DNA of 64,000 bases from JALYRV01 sp040902895 (GTDB lineage: Bacteria; Acidobacteriota; Vicinamibacteria; Vicinamibacterales; SCN-69-37): assembly GCA_040902895.1 (NCBI GenBank), contig JBBDWL010000056.1:1-64000 (forward strand), read 5' to 3'. This document shows positions 18,757-26,201 of this stretch, piece after piece (within the stretch, counting starts at the first letter, position 1; every line of letters begins with the position of its first letter). The notes below the pieces were generated by a model. The model saw nothing but the letters and a program-made list of their open reading frames with translations, ran no database searches and was not told the origin of the DNA. The translations under genes were made by a program, and so were the position numbers.

Positions 18757-21216
18757 TCAGCCGCGGAGCGCAATCAAAGGATCGACACGGGATGCGCGGC
18801 GCGCCGGCAGCGCGCACGCCGCCAGGCCCGCGGCGATCAGCACGACCACCGCGATCGAGAAAATCCTGACGTCGTTGGGCGCCACGAGAAACAGAAAGCT
18901 CTTCACCGTGAAGCTCAGATACCAGGCCGCCGCAGAGCCGGCGACGAGCCCCACGCCAATCAGCATGCCGGCATGTCGCAGCACCATGCGCACCACGTCG
19001 GCCGGCCGCGCGCCAAGAGCCATGCGCACCCCGATTTCCTGCGTGCGCTGCGCCACGACGTAGGCCATCACGCCGTACACGCCGGCTGACGCAATCAGGA
19101 GACCCAGCGCACCGAGCAGCGACAGCAGCGCCATGCTGAAGCGGCGCTGCGCAATCATGCGATCCATGTAGCCCTCGAGCGTGAACACGTCGCCTCGCAG
19201 GCGCTGCTCTTTGTTCACCGACCACACCGCCGCCTTCACGCCGGGCAAGACCTGCAGTGGATCGCGCGAGGTGCGAATCACGAGGGCCGTGCTGGTCGTC
19301 TCGCCGAGCGGGACATACGCCTCCTGCCGCACCGGCGACTCGGGACCGAGGTGCCGGATGTCGCCGACGATGCCGACGACGACACGCTCTTCGTCGTTGA
19401 GGGTGAACCGTTCGCCAAGCGCAGGCCTGCCCGGCCAGTACAGGCGCGCAGCCGCCTCGTTGATGACGGCGACCTTCTCGCTTCCTCCGCGATCATCGGC
19501 GTTGAGATACCGGCCCTGTCGCAGAGGCAGCTCCAGCATCTCGAGGTAACCCGGCGAGACGGATCGGAAGTCGAGATCCAGCCCGTCGCCTTCGAGCCTG
19601 CCGCGCCCGGGCAGCGAAATGACGTTCCGGTTCCAGCTTCCGGTAAGAGGGACGCCGCCGTTGACCGCGGCGACGTTCTCGACGCCGGGGACGCGCCGGA
19701 TGGCCGCCATCATGTCGTGGATGTACGGCACACCCTGCTTTGCCGCCTCGCGGATCATGCGGGTGCGCTCTTCGGGCGCCGCCGACGCGAGGCGCGCCAC
19801 GTTGACCGGGATGCCGACGTTGATGGAGATCAGGTTCCGGTAATTGAACCCGGGATCGATCCGCATCAATTGCACGAAGCTGCCGGCGAAAAGTCCTGCG
19901 CCGACGAGCAGCAGCACGGCCAGCGCCACTTCGGCAACCACGAGCGCAGACCGGAGACGTCCGCCCTTCCCCGACGTCATGGAGCGGCCGCCGTCGCGCA
20001 GCGCATTCGTGATGTCGGGACGCGACGACTGCAGCGCCGGCAGCATGCCGAAGATCACGCCGGTCGCCAGCGCCGCACCCGCCGCGGCGAGCAGCACGCG
20101 GATGTCCATGCCGATCGACGTCACGCGCGGCAGGTTGGCCGGCAGCCAGGCCGTCAAGGCCGACACGCCGGCATACGCGGCCGCGACGCCGAACACGGCG
20201 CCGGTGCCCGAGAGCACCAGGCCTTCGATGACCAGTCCGCGCGCCAGACGCCAGCCGCTCGCGCCAAGCGCGGCGCGGATGCCCATCTCGCGCGCGCGCA
20301 CGGTCGCGCGCGCGAGCATCAGGTTCGCAACGTTCGCGCAGGCAATCAGCAGCACGAGAATCACGGATCCGAGCAGCAGCAGCATCCACGATCGCACGCG
20401 GCCGACCAGATGATGATGCAGCGTCACGATGCGCGCGCGCCGGCCGTCGAACCATTTCGGGTGCGCGGCGTCGAGCCCCTGCATGATGCGGAGCATCTCA
20501 TCCTGCGCCTGCGCGATCGTCACGCCCGGCTTCAACCGGCCGATCGCGAGCCAGTTGTAGCTGCGGCTCATGCGCGCACGCGATCTGTCCTCCTCGCGGA
20601 TCGGCATCGGCACATAGAGTTCGGTCGGCTTCGGCGTTGCGACCGGATACTCGAAGCCTGGCGGCGTGACGCCGACGACCTCCCACGGCCCTTCGTTCAA
20701 CTCGACCACCTTGCCGATCACATCCACCGCGCCGCCGTAGTGGCGCTGCCAGAAGCCGTGACTGAGAATCACCACACGATGCCGGCCATCGATCTCATCG
20801 TCTGCGCTGAACGCACGTCCGAGGGCCGGCATGACACGCAGCATCGGCAGGAACTCGTGCGAGAGGCGCTGCGCCGTGGCGTCGGCCGGTTCTCCGGCTT
20901 GCGTCTTCAATCGAAAGGTCGTCGAGCCGGTCGCGGCAAGCTGCGCGAAGGCCCGCTGTTCGGCGCGCCAGTCGAGGAAGGTCTGGATGGTCGTGGTGCC
21001 GCCGCCGAACGTCACCGGACGCTTCATGTCGTGCTCGAGGACGGCAACAAGCCGATCGTGCTCGTCGAATGGCAGCCCGCGCAGCACGACGGCGTCGACG
21101 ACCGAGAAGACGGCCGTGGCCGCGCCGATGCCCAGCGTGAGCACCGAGAGCGCGACGAGCGTGAAGGTTGGCGACTGGCGGAGCGAGCGGAGGGCGGCAC
21201 GCAGGTCTTCGCGCAT
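18757..21216 (-). CDS. ADOP-type ABC transporter permease (MacB/FtsX-like)
   Basis: The 819 residues start MREDLRAALRSLRQSPTFTL and show two MacB-core/FtsX repeats: helix about 18-40, periplasmic domain to about 270, helices about 280-400, a second periplasmic domain about 440-690 and final helices about 690-810, ending ARRASRVDPLIALRG. It is paralogous to the copy at 7459 but clearly divergent in the periplasmic parts. It has no ATPase partner and lacks the longer cytoplasmic N-terminal segment, as does the other intact copy. Confidence 0.93.
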   Translation of the reverse strand: MREDLRAALRSLRQSPTFTLVALSVLTLGIGAATAVFSVVDAVVLRGLPFDEHDRLVAVLEHDMKRPVTFGGGTTTIQTFLDWRAEQRAFAQLAATGSTTFRLKTQAGEPADATAQRLSHEFLPMLRVMPALGRAFSADDEIDGRHRVVILSHGFWQRHYGGAVDVIGKVVELNEGPWEVVGVTPPGFEYPVATPKPTELYVPMPIREEDRSRARMSRSYNWLAIGRLKPGVTIAQAQDEMLRIMQGLDAAHPKWFDGRRARIVTLHHHLVGRVRSWMLLLLGSVILVLLIACANVANLMLARATVRAREMGIRAALGASGWRLARGLVIEGLVLSGTGAVFGVAAAYAGVSALTAWLPANLPRVTSIGMDIRVLLAAAGAALATGVIFGMLPALQSSRPDITNALRDGGRSMTSGKGGRLRSALVVAEVALAVLLLVGAGLFAGSFVQLMRIDPGFNYRNLISINVGIPVNVARLASAAPEERTRMIREAAKQGVPYIHDMMAAIRRVPGVENVAAVNGGVPLTGSWNRNVISLPGRGRLEGDGLDLDFRSVSPGYLEMLELPLRQGRYLNADDRGGSEKVAVINEAAARLYWPGRPALGERFTLNDEERVVVGIVGDIRHLGPESPVRQEAYVPLGETTSTALVIRTSRDPLQVLPGVKAAVWSVNKEQRLRGDVFTLEGYMDRMIAQRRFSMALLSLLGALGLLIASAGVYGVMAYVVAQRTQEIGVRMALGARPADVVRMVLRHAGMLIGVGLVAGSAAAWYLSFTVKSFLFLVAPNDVRIFSIAVVVLIAAGLAACALPARRASRVDPLIALRG

Positions 21217-21252
21217 GGGTGTAAGACGATACCGCCGCGCGGCGCGTTGGCG

Positions 21253-21687
21253 TTAGAACGGGTTATCGGGGGAGGAGAGGTTCTGTTTCAGAAGGCTCAT
21301 GACGCGCCGGTGGGCGAAGACCGCGTCGGGACTCTCCTGCAGCGCCATTTCATAGCGCTGGCCGAACGCCGACAGCACGTCGCGGCGCATGATGGTCGAT
21401 CGAATTGCGTCGACCAATGCGGCGATCTCGTGGGGCGGCGACGCGTCGATCTCGAGCTCCTCGTCGATTCTGACGACCAGCGCGGAGATGCTCCGGAGCC
21501 ATTCAAACCTGGGATGACTGAGCAGCAGCTGCAGCATGTCGCCGCTCGACTGTCGGCCGTGCTCGCCCTCATAGGCGGCACGCTCCCAGTCGAGCAGCGT
21601 CTTGTGCAGCTCGAGAAGCGCGGGTCGAAGCTCGGCGAGCGCGCCGACGCCCGGTGTCGGGTCCTGCCGATCGGCCATCCTTCTCAA
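21253..21687 (-). CDS. Conserved-looking hypothetical cytoplasmic protein
   Basis: The 144 residues are highly charged and predicted helical, with no signal peptide or membrane helix (LLELHKTLLDWERAAYEGEHGR, SHPRFEWLRSIS, ALVVRIDEELE). I do not recognise a named family. An alternative start is the in-frame ATG at 21678 (MADRQDP). It lies between the permease and a DUF4142 gene on the same strand, five bases downstream of the latter, so cotranscription with DUF4142 is likely. Confidence 0.65.
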   Translation of the reverse strand: MRRMADRQDPTPGVGALAELRPALLELHKTLLDWERAAYEGEHGRQSSGDMLQLLLSHPRFEWLRSISALVVRIDEELEIDASPPHEIAALVDAIRSTIMRRDVLSAFGQRYEMALQESPDAVFAHRRVMSLLKQNLSSPDNPF

Positions 21688-21692
21688 GACTA

Positions 21693-22262
21693 CTAGCGAT
21701 CGAGCCGCTGCAGAAGATCCTTCGCGCGCTCGAGATGCTGTTTCACTTCCGGCAGCGTCTTCGAGGCCCAGTCCTTGACGTCGGCGTGCTCGTCGTTCTT
21801 GTTCGCCTTGTTCTCGAGCGCATCGGCAGCATCCTCGTGCTCGTCGACCATTGCGTCGAGATACGCGCGATCGAACTCCGGCCCCGACAGCTTCGACAGC
21901 CGCTCGAACAGATCGTCGTGATCGTCGCGCGCGTCCGGTTTCGGCTCGACGTTGTGCCGCATCGCGATCCGCTTCAGCTCCGTGCCGGCGATCGTGTGCT
22001 TCTCGACCATCATCGCGCCAAAGGCCCTGACGTCGGCGCTCGCGCCGCGCTCCTGCGCGAGCCGCCCGAGTCTGACTTCCGCATCGCCGTCGGCGAGCTG
22101 CTGCTGCACCCAGCTGCGATCGACGTCGGCTGAAGTGCCTGCCGTGCCCGTCGTGCCGGCCGTGCCGGAGATGCGTTCGTCGGTCTTGTTGCTGTCACCG
22201 GCGCACGCCACGATCGCCGCCGACGTGACGAGCACGCCGAAATACTGCGTAAACCTCTTCAT
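21693..22262 (-). CDS. DUF4142 protein, probable lipoprotein
   Basis: Starting at the ATG at 22262 (MKRFTQYFGVLVTSAAIVACAGD), the N terminus looks like a lipoprotein signal with the lipobox-like IVAC. The body (about 45-189) is the ferritin-like helical DUF4142 domain, with FGAMMVEKHTIAGTELKRIA and FDRAYLDAMVDEHEDAADAL. Such periplasmic proteins are often linked to stress or envelope maintenance, but their role is unproven. A duplicated repeat with a hairpin lies directly upstream and may carry or affect its promoter. Confidence 0.85.
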   Translation of the reverse strand: MKRFTQYFGVLVTSAAIVACAGDSNKTDERISGTAGTTGTAGTSADVDRSWVQQQLADGDAEVRLGRLAQERGASADVRAFGAMMVEKHTIAGTELKRIAMRHNVEPKPDARDDHDDLFERLSKLSGPEFDRAYLDAMVDEHEDAADALENKANKNDEHADVKDWASKTLPEVKQHLERAKDLLQRLDR

Positions 22263-22273
22263 GTATGTGCTCC

Positions 22274-22337
22274 TCTCAAAACCCGGAAAGCACTTGACGG
22301 CTGTGGTCTGCGCTACCACAGCCGTCTCAAAACCCGG
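22274..22337. repeat. Direct repeats flanking a perfect hairpin, upstream of the DUF4142 gene
   Basis: TCTCAAAACCCGG occurs at 22274-22286 and again at 22325-22337. Between them ACGGCTGTGGT (22297-22307) and ACCACAGCCGT (22315-22325) form a perfect 11-bp stem with a 7-base loop. A palindrome with flanking duplication looks like a small mobile repeat, though it could also be an operator in the space between DUF4142 and the divergent SUI1-like gene. Confidence 0.6.
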
Positions 22338-22380
22338 CCTGAGGGGTTGCAACATCCAGACCCGGCTATTCTCTATAAGG

Positions 22381-22716
22381 ATGGGGCTGGTTTATTCGTC
22401 GGAAAAAGGACGCGTCTGTCCGAAGTGCGGCTGGCCCACGGACAACTGCCAGTGCAGTAATCCTCGCCCCGCTGCCGTTCCGGCTCGAGTGGTCGCCAAG
22501 CTGCGCATGGAAAAGAAGGGGCGCGGCGGCAAGACCGTCACGGTCGTGTATGACCTTCCTGAGAACGAAGCGTTTCTGAAGCAACTGTGTCAGGAGCTGA
22601 AACGCGCCTGCGGCACGGGTGGCGCGGTGACTGACGCGGGCGTCGAGATCCAGGGTGAGCAACGCGATCGCGTGCGCGCCCTGCTGCTCGAAAAGGGATG
22701 GACGGTTAAGGGCTGA
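22381..22716 (+). CDS. SUI1/eIF1-like translation factor (YciH type)
   Basis: The ATG at 22381 gives 111 residues. An N-terminal four-Cys segment (CPKCGWPTDNCQC, about 13-25) may bind zinc. A SUI1 fold follows, with KLRMEKKGRGGKTVTVVYDL, CGTGGAVTDAGVEIQGEQRD and the C-terminal LLLEKGWTVKG. In other bacteria YciH proteins bind the small subunit and influence start-site fidelity under stress. The stop overlaps the convergent DUF5715-like gene by 11 bases. A longer upstream frame exists but crosses a repeat and lacks protein character. Confidence 0.92.
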   Translation: MGLVYSSEKGRVCPKCGWPTDNCQCSNPRPAAVPARVVAKLRMEKKGRGGKTVTVVYDLPENEAFLKQLCQELKRACGTGGAVTDAGVEIQGEQRDRVRALLLEKGWTVKG

Positions 22717-23602
22717 CGAGGCGCGCGAGCAGCGGGCGGCGGTACTGCCACATCGCGATCGCGGCCAGTATGACGACGGTCGGCCACACGAACGGCAGCG
22801 TGCGCTCTCCGAATGTAATCGCGGCCATCACGGGCGGAGCAATCGGGCGCGGCAGCAGTTCATCGAGCGTCGGAGGCGGCGGCAGCTTTGTGGCGGCCGG
22901 CGCCAGCCGCTTCACCAGGTGCAGCGCCTCGTAATACGCCAGCCACGCCCGCGTGGGCACCACGTGAAACACCAGCTGCCGCGATTCGCCGATGAAATGC
23001 AGCGAGCCCTCATCCTGCAGGCGGCGCAGCACGTCGCGAATCTCGTATGCCGTGTCGAGCGGCGTGTTCACGAGGGCGATGTCGAAGGCCAGGCCCATCG
23101 CATGCGTCGGCACGTCGGTTCGCGCATTGCCGTTGGTGGCGCCAAGCGCGCGCTGATACTGCATGTGGCGCACGAGACTCGTGACTTCCACGGGACTCGA
23201 CTTCACACGCGAGGCGATTTCATAGAGCAGGCCGAGCGCGGCCGGACGCGCGCCGAGATACGTGGCCTGATTGGCGAGATCCTTCTCGGCGATCGGATGC
23301 GCGCCCGCGAGCCGCGGCTCGACGTTGTATTCGAGCGGATCGTCCGGCAGCAGCGCGAGCTCGTGCTGCTCGATCGCCGCTTCGAGCTCCAGGCGATTGA
23401 TGTACGCCGTGTGATCGACGAGCGGGCCATACTCCGCGCGCATGCGCCCGGCTGCGCGCCGGCTCTCGGAGCGCAGCTCACCCATCATCATCTGCAACGC
23501 CTCGACGAACGCGGCGTCATCGGCAGCCGCCGGCCGGGCTGCCGCGGGCGCTGCAAGCAGAGAGAGGGCTATCGCCACCCGGGGAAGAAGGCCTCTTGTC
23601 AT
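22706..23602 (-). CDS. DUF5715-like protein with an M15/LAS-peptidase-type motif and a C-terminal membrane anchor
   Basis: The 298 residues begin with a signal peptide (RVAIALSLLAAPAAARPA) and end with a membrane helix (FVWPTVVILAAIAMWQY). The region about 130-225 contains THAMGLAFD, giving the His and Asp spacing of LAS metallopeptidases, and VFHVV, which could supply the third ligand. This suggests a periplasmic zinc peptidase acting on peptidoglycan, or a degenerate relative. I base DUF5715 on the overall pattern; peptidase activity is inference. Confidence 0.72.
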   Translation of the reverse strand: MTRGLLPRVAIALSLLAAPAAARPAAADDAAFVEALQMMMGELRSESRRAAGRMRAEYGPLVDHTAYINRLELEAAIEQHELALLPDDPLEYNVEPRLAGAHPIAEKDLANQATYLGARPAALGLLYEIASRVKSSPVEVTSLVRHMQYQRALGATNGNARTDVPTHAMGLAFDIALVNTPLDTAYEIRDVLRRLQDEGSLHFIGESRQLVFHVVPTRAWLAYYEALHLVKRLAPAATKLPPPPTLDELLPRPIAPPVMAAITFGERTLPFVWPTVVILAAIAMWQYRRPLLARLVSP

Positions 23603-23741
23603 CGTGGTAGATCCAGAATAGCGCCATGGTTATCTAAGTGCAAGAAACTAAAGGACTTATTGCACAGCTCTAAGCCCGGCCGTCTGCCGCCGTGCCTCAT
23701 CCGGAAATGAAGGGGTATGAAACAATCGGGCGGTCAGCGCT

Positions 23742-24428
23742 ATGTTTACGAGTATTCAGGTCATCGGGCGGGGGCGTCTCGGCTCCGCGCTGGTCGAGCG
23801 GCTGCAGGCGCGGGGTCATGACGTGCGAGCGACGCCGGCGGAGCTTGTGGTGCTGTGTGTGCCAGACGCCGCGATCTCCGGCGTCGCGCAGGCGCTGGCT
23901 GAAGGGCCCTGGATCTGTCACATGAGTGGCGCGACACCGCTTGCTGCCTGCGCTCCGCACACCAAGCGGTTCAGCGTGCATCCGCTGCAGACATTCCGGC
24001 GCGGTGGCGGCGCGGAACAGTTCGACGGAGCCTGGGCTGCAGTGACCGGCGAAAGTGCTGAGGCGCGCTCGAAGGCCGGCTGGCTTGCGGAAACGCTCGG
24101 GCTCACGTCATTCGCGCTCGACGATGAGATGCGCGGGCTGTATCACGCGGGCGCGGCGTTCGCGTCAAACTATCTGGTGACGCTGCATGACGCCGCCGCG
24201 CGTGCGCTCGAAGCTGCGGGCGCGCCGCCCGAAGCGCTGATGCCACTGATGCGACGCACGATGGACAACGGATTCGAGCTGACGGGACCAATCTCGCGCG
24301 GCGACTGGACGACCGTCGACGCGCACCTGCAGGCGCTCGCGCAACATCTGCCGGATCTCGAGCCGCTGTATCGCTCGCTCGCGGAGGCCACGGACCGGCG
24401 TCCGCCTCAGGACGGCCATCCGCTGTGA
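23742..24428 (+). CDS. Rossmann/DUF2520 dehydrogenase-like protein, candidate ketopantoate reductase
   Basis: The 228 residues start with a short Rossmann motif (IQVIGRGRLGSAL) and continue with the DUF2520 signatures HMSGATPL and HPLQTF, then a helical C-terminal domain (about 125-220) like 6-phosphogluconate-dehydrogenase-type enzymes. Its stop overlaps the GTG start of panB by four bases, and panC follows directly. A canonical PanE is not in this operon, so this NAD(P)-binding protein is a good candidate for the missing ketopantoate-reduction step of pantothenate synthesis. That assignment is inference from context. Confidence 0.87.
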   Translation: MFTSIQVIGRGRLGSALVERLQARGHDVRATPAELVVLCVPDAAISGVAQALAEGPWICHMSGATPLAACAPHTKRFSVHPLQTFRRGGGAEQFDGAWAAVTGESAEARSKAGWLAETLGLTSFALDDEMRGLYHAGAAFASNYLVTLHDAAARALEAAGAPPEALMPLMRRTMDNGFELTGPISRGDWTTVDAHLQALAQHLPDLEPLYRSLAEATDRRPPQDGHPL

Positions 24429-25294
24429 CAGACGCGACATCGAAGCTGACGCTTGCCGACATCACGGCGACTGCTCGCCGCGGCGGACGCCTTGTCATGG
24501 TGACGGCGTACGACGCCTCGGCGGCGCGCCTTGCCGACGCCGCGGGCATCGACATCATCCTCGTCGGTGATTCCGCGGCGATGACGGTGCTTGGGCACGA
24601 TTCGACCCTTCCGGTCACGATGGACGAGATGCTGATGATGACGAGGGCGGTGACGCGCGTGACGCGGCGCGCCCTGGTTGTCGCCGACATGCCATTCGGT
24701 ACCTATCAGCCGAGCGACGAACAGGCTGTGGCCAACGCGGTGCGGTTCGTGAAGGACGGCGGCGCCGACGCGGTGAAACTCGAAGGGGCCGGCCGCAGCC
24801 GCAGCCGCATCAGGGCGATTCGCGCCGCCGGTATCCCGGTCATGGGCCACGTCGGACTGACGCCGCAGTCGGTCGCTCTGCTCGGCGGCTATCGCGCGCA
24901 GGGCCGATCCGCCACGGATGCGCGCGGCATTTACGACGGCGCGCGAGGGCTGGAGCGCGCCGGGTGCTTCGCGGTGGTGCTCGAGGCGATCCCCGCCTCC
25001 ATCGCGGCGCACATCACGAGCGCGCTGGCCATTCCGACGATCGGCATCGGCGCCGGTCCGTCGTGCGGCGGCCAGGTGCTGGTCTGGCACGATCTGCTTG
25101 GCCTGACGGAAGGCCATCTGCCCCGCTTCGTGAAACAGTACGCCTCGCTCTCGGCGACGATCCGCGAAGCGCTCGAAGCGTATGCCGCCGACGTGCGCAG
25201 CGGCAGCTACCCGGAAGAGAAACACACCTACGGCATCACCGAGCCCGAGGCCGACGCGTTCGCCGCGGGGCTTCCTCACAAAGACGGCCGCTGA
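24425..25294 (+). CDS. panB: 3-methyl-2-oxobutanoate hydroxymethyltransferase
   Basis: PanB makes ketopantoate from 2-oxoisovalerate and methylene-tetrahydrofolate. The 289-residue protein has VMVTAYDASAARLADAAG, the metal-binding VGDSAAM, DMPFG, AVKLEGA, MGHVGLTPQS and IGIGAGP, all conserved in the TIM-barrel family. The GTG start overlaps the upstream DUF2520 stop (GTGA). The motif GHDSTLPVTMDEM is slightly shifted from the commonest wording but retains the key residues. It is the second gene of a three-gene pantothenate operon. Confidence 0.97.
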   Translation: MTDATSKLTLADITATARRGGRLVMVTAYDASAARLADAAGIDIILVGDSAAMTVLGHDSTLPVTMDEMLMMTRAVTRVTRRALVVADMPFGTYQPSDEQAVANAVRFVKDGGADAVKLEGAGRSRSRIRAIRAAGIPVMGHVGLTPQSVALLGGYRAQGRSATDARGIYDGARGLERAGCFAVVLEAIPASIAAHITSALAIPTIGIGAGPSCGGQVLVWHDLLGLTEGHLPRFVKQYASLSATIREALEAYAADVRSGSYPEEKHTYGITEPEADAFAAGLPHKDGR

Positions 25295-25299
25295 AACGC

Positions 25300-26154
25300 A
25301 TGCTGCGTCTGCGCACGATTGCCGAGGTGCGATCGATCGTCGAGGGATGGAAACACGAGGGCCTCATGATTGGCCTCGTGCCCACGATGGGGGCGCTTCA
25401 CGAAGGGCACCTGGCGCTGGTCGATCGTTCCCGCGCGCTGTCGGATCGCACCATCGTCAGCATCTTCGTGAATCCGACGCAGTTCGGCCCGGGGGAGGAT
25501 TTCAGCCGGTATCCGCGGCAGGAAGACCGCGACTTCGCGCTGCTGGAGGCGCGCGGGTGCGACGCCGTGTTCAGCCCGGGCGTGGAAGAAATGTATCCGG
25601 ACGCCGCCGGCGGCGCCGCGGACATCGCGACAACGGTCACCGTGGATGGCCTGAGCGATCGGCTCTGCGGCGTTCACAGGCCCGGTCACTTCAGCGGCGT
25701 CGCGACGGTCGTGCTGAAGCTTCTGCTGATCGTCTCACCGCACGTCGCGGTCTTCGGGGAAAAGGATTATCAGCAGCTTCAGGTGATCCGACGCATGGTG
25801 CGGGATCTGAACGTGCCGGTTGTCATCGAGGGCGTCGCGACCGTTCGCGAACCCGACGGTCTGGCGATGTCGTCACGCAATGCCTACCTGGCGCCTGATC
25901 TGCGATCGAAAGCGCCGCTGCTGTATGCCACCCTGTCCTCCACGGCCGCCGCGATCAGGAATGGCGCCGATCCTGCCGGCGCAGTCGAGAAAGCCGCGAC
26001 GCGGCTGCTCGAAGGCGGATTTCGATCGGTGGATTATGTGACGCTCGTGGACGGCCAGTCCCTCGAGACGTTACAGACTTTTTACGAGCCGGCGCGCCTG
26101 CTGGCGGCGGCCCGGCTGGGGACGACGCGATTGATCGACAGCGTCCCGGTGTAA
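25300..26154 (+). CDS. panC: Pantothenate synthetase (pantoate-beta-alanine ligase)
   Basis: PanC joins pantoate and beta-alanine using ATP through a pantoyl-adenylate. The ATG at 25300, five bases after the panB stop, gives 284 residues. Visible motifs are PTMGALHEGH (about 28-37, the HxGH nucleotidyltransferase signature), FVNPTQFGPGEDFSRYPR, the pantoate-binding HRPGHFSGVATVV, FGEKDYQQL and the KMSKS-like AMSSRN. No panD follows, so beta-alanine must be made by a gene elsewhere. Confidence 0.97.
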   Translation: MLRLRTIAEVRSIVEGWKHEGLMIGLVPTMGALHEGHLALVDRSRALSDRTIVSIFVNPTQFGPGEDFSRYPRQEDRDFALLEARGCDAVFSPGVEEMYPDAAGGAADIATTVTVDGLSDRLCGVHRPGHFSGVATVVLKLLLIVSPHVAVFGEKDYQQLQVIRRMVRDLNVPVVIEGVATVREPDGLAMSSRNAYLAPDLRSKAPLLYATLSSTAAAIRNGADPAGAVEKAATRLLEGGFRSVDYVTLVDGQSLETLQTFYEPARLLAAARLGTTRLIDSVPV

Positions 26155-26201
26155 GATAGGCGCGCACTGCACAGTTTGACGCTTTTCCTCCTGGAGTTCC
26201 G

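Noticed and set aside
19351..21696. 781-codon plus-strand frame opposite the permease
   Set aside because: Composition is dominated by Arg, His, Gln and Asp, a typical GC-rich antisense shadow; the permease on the other strand is unambiguous.
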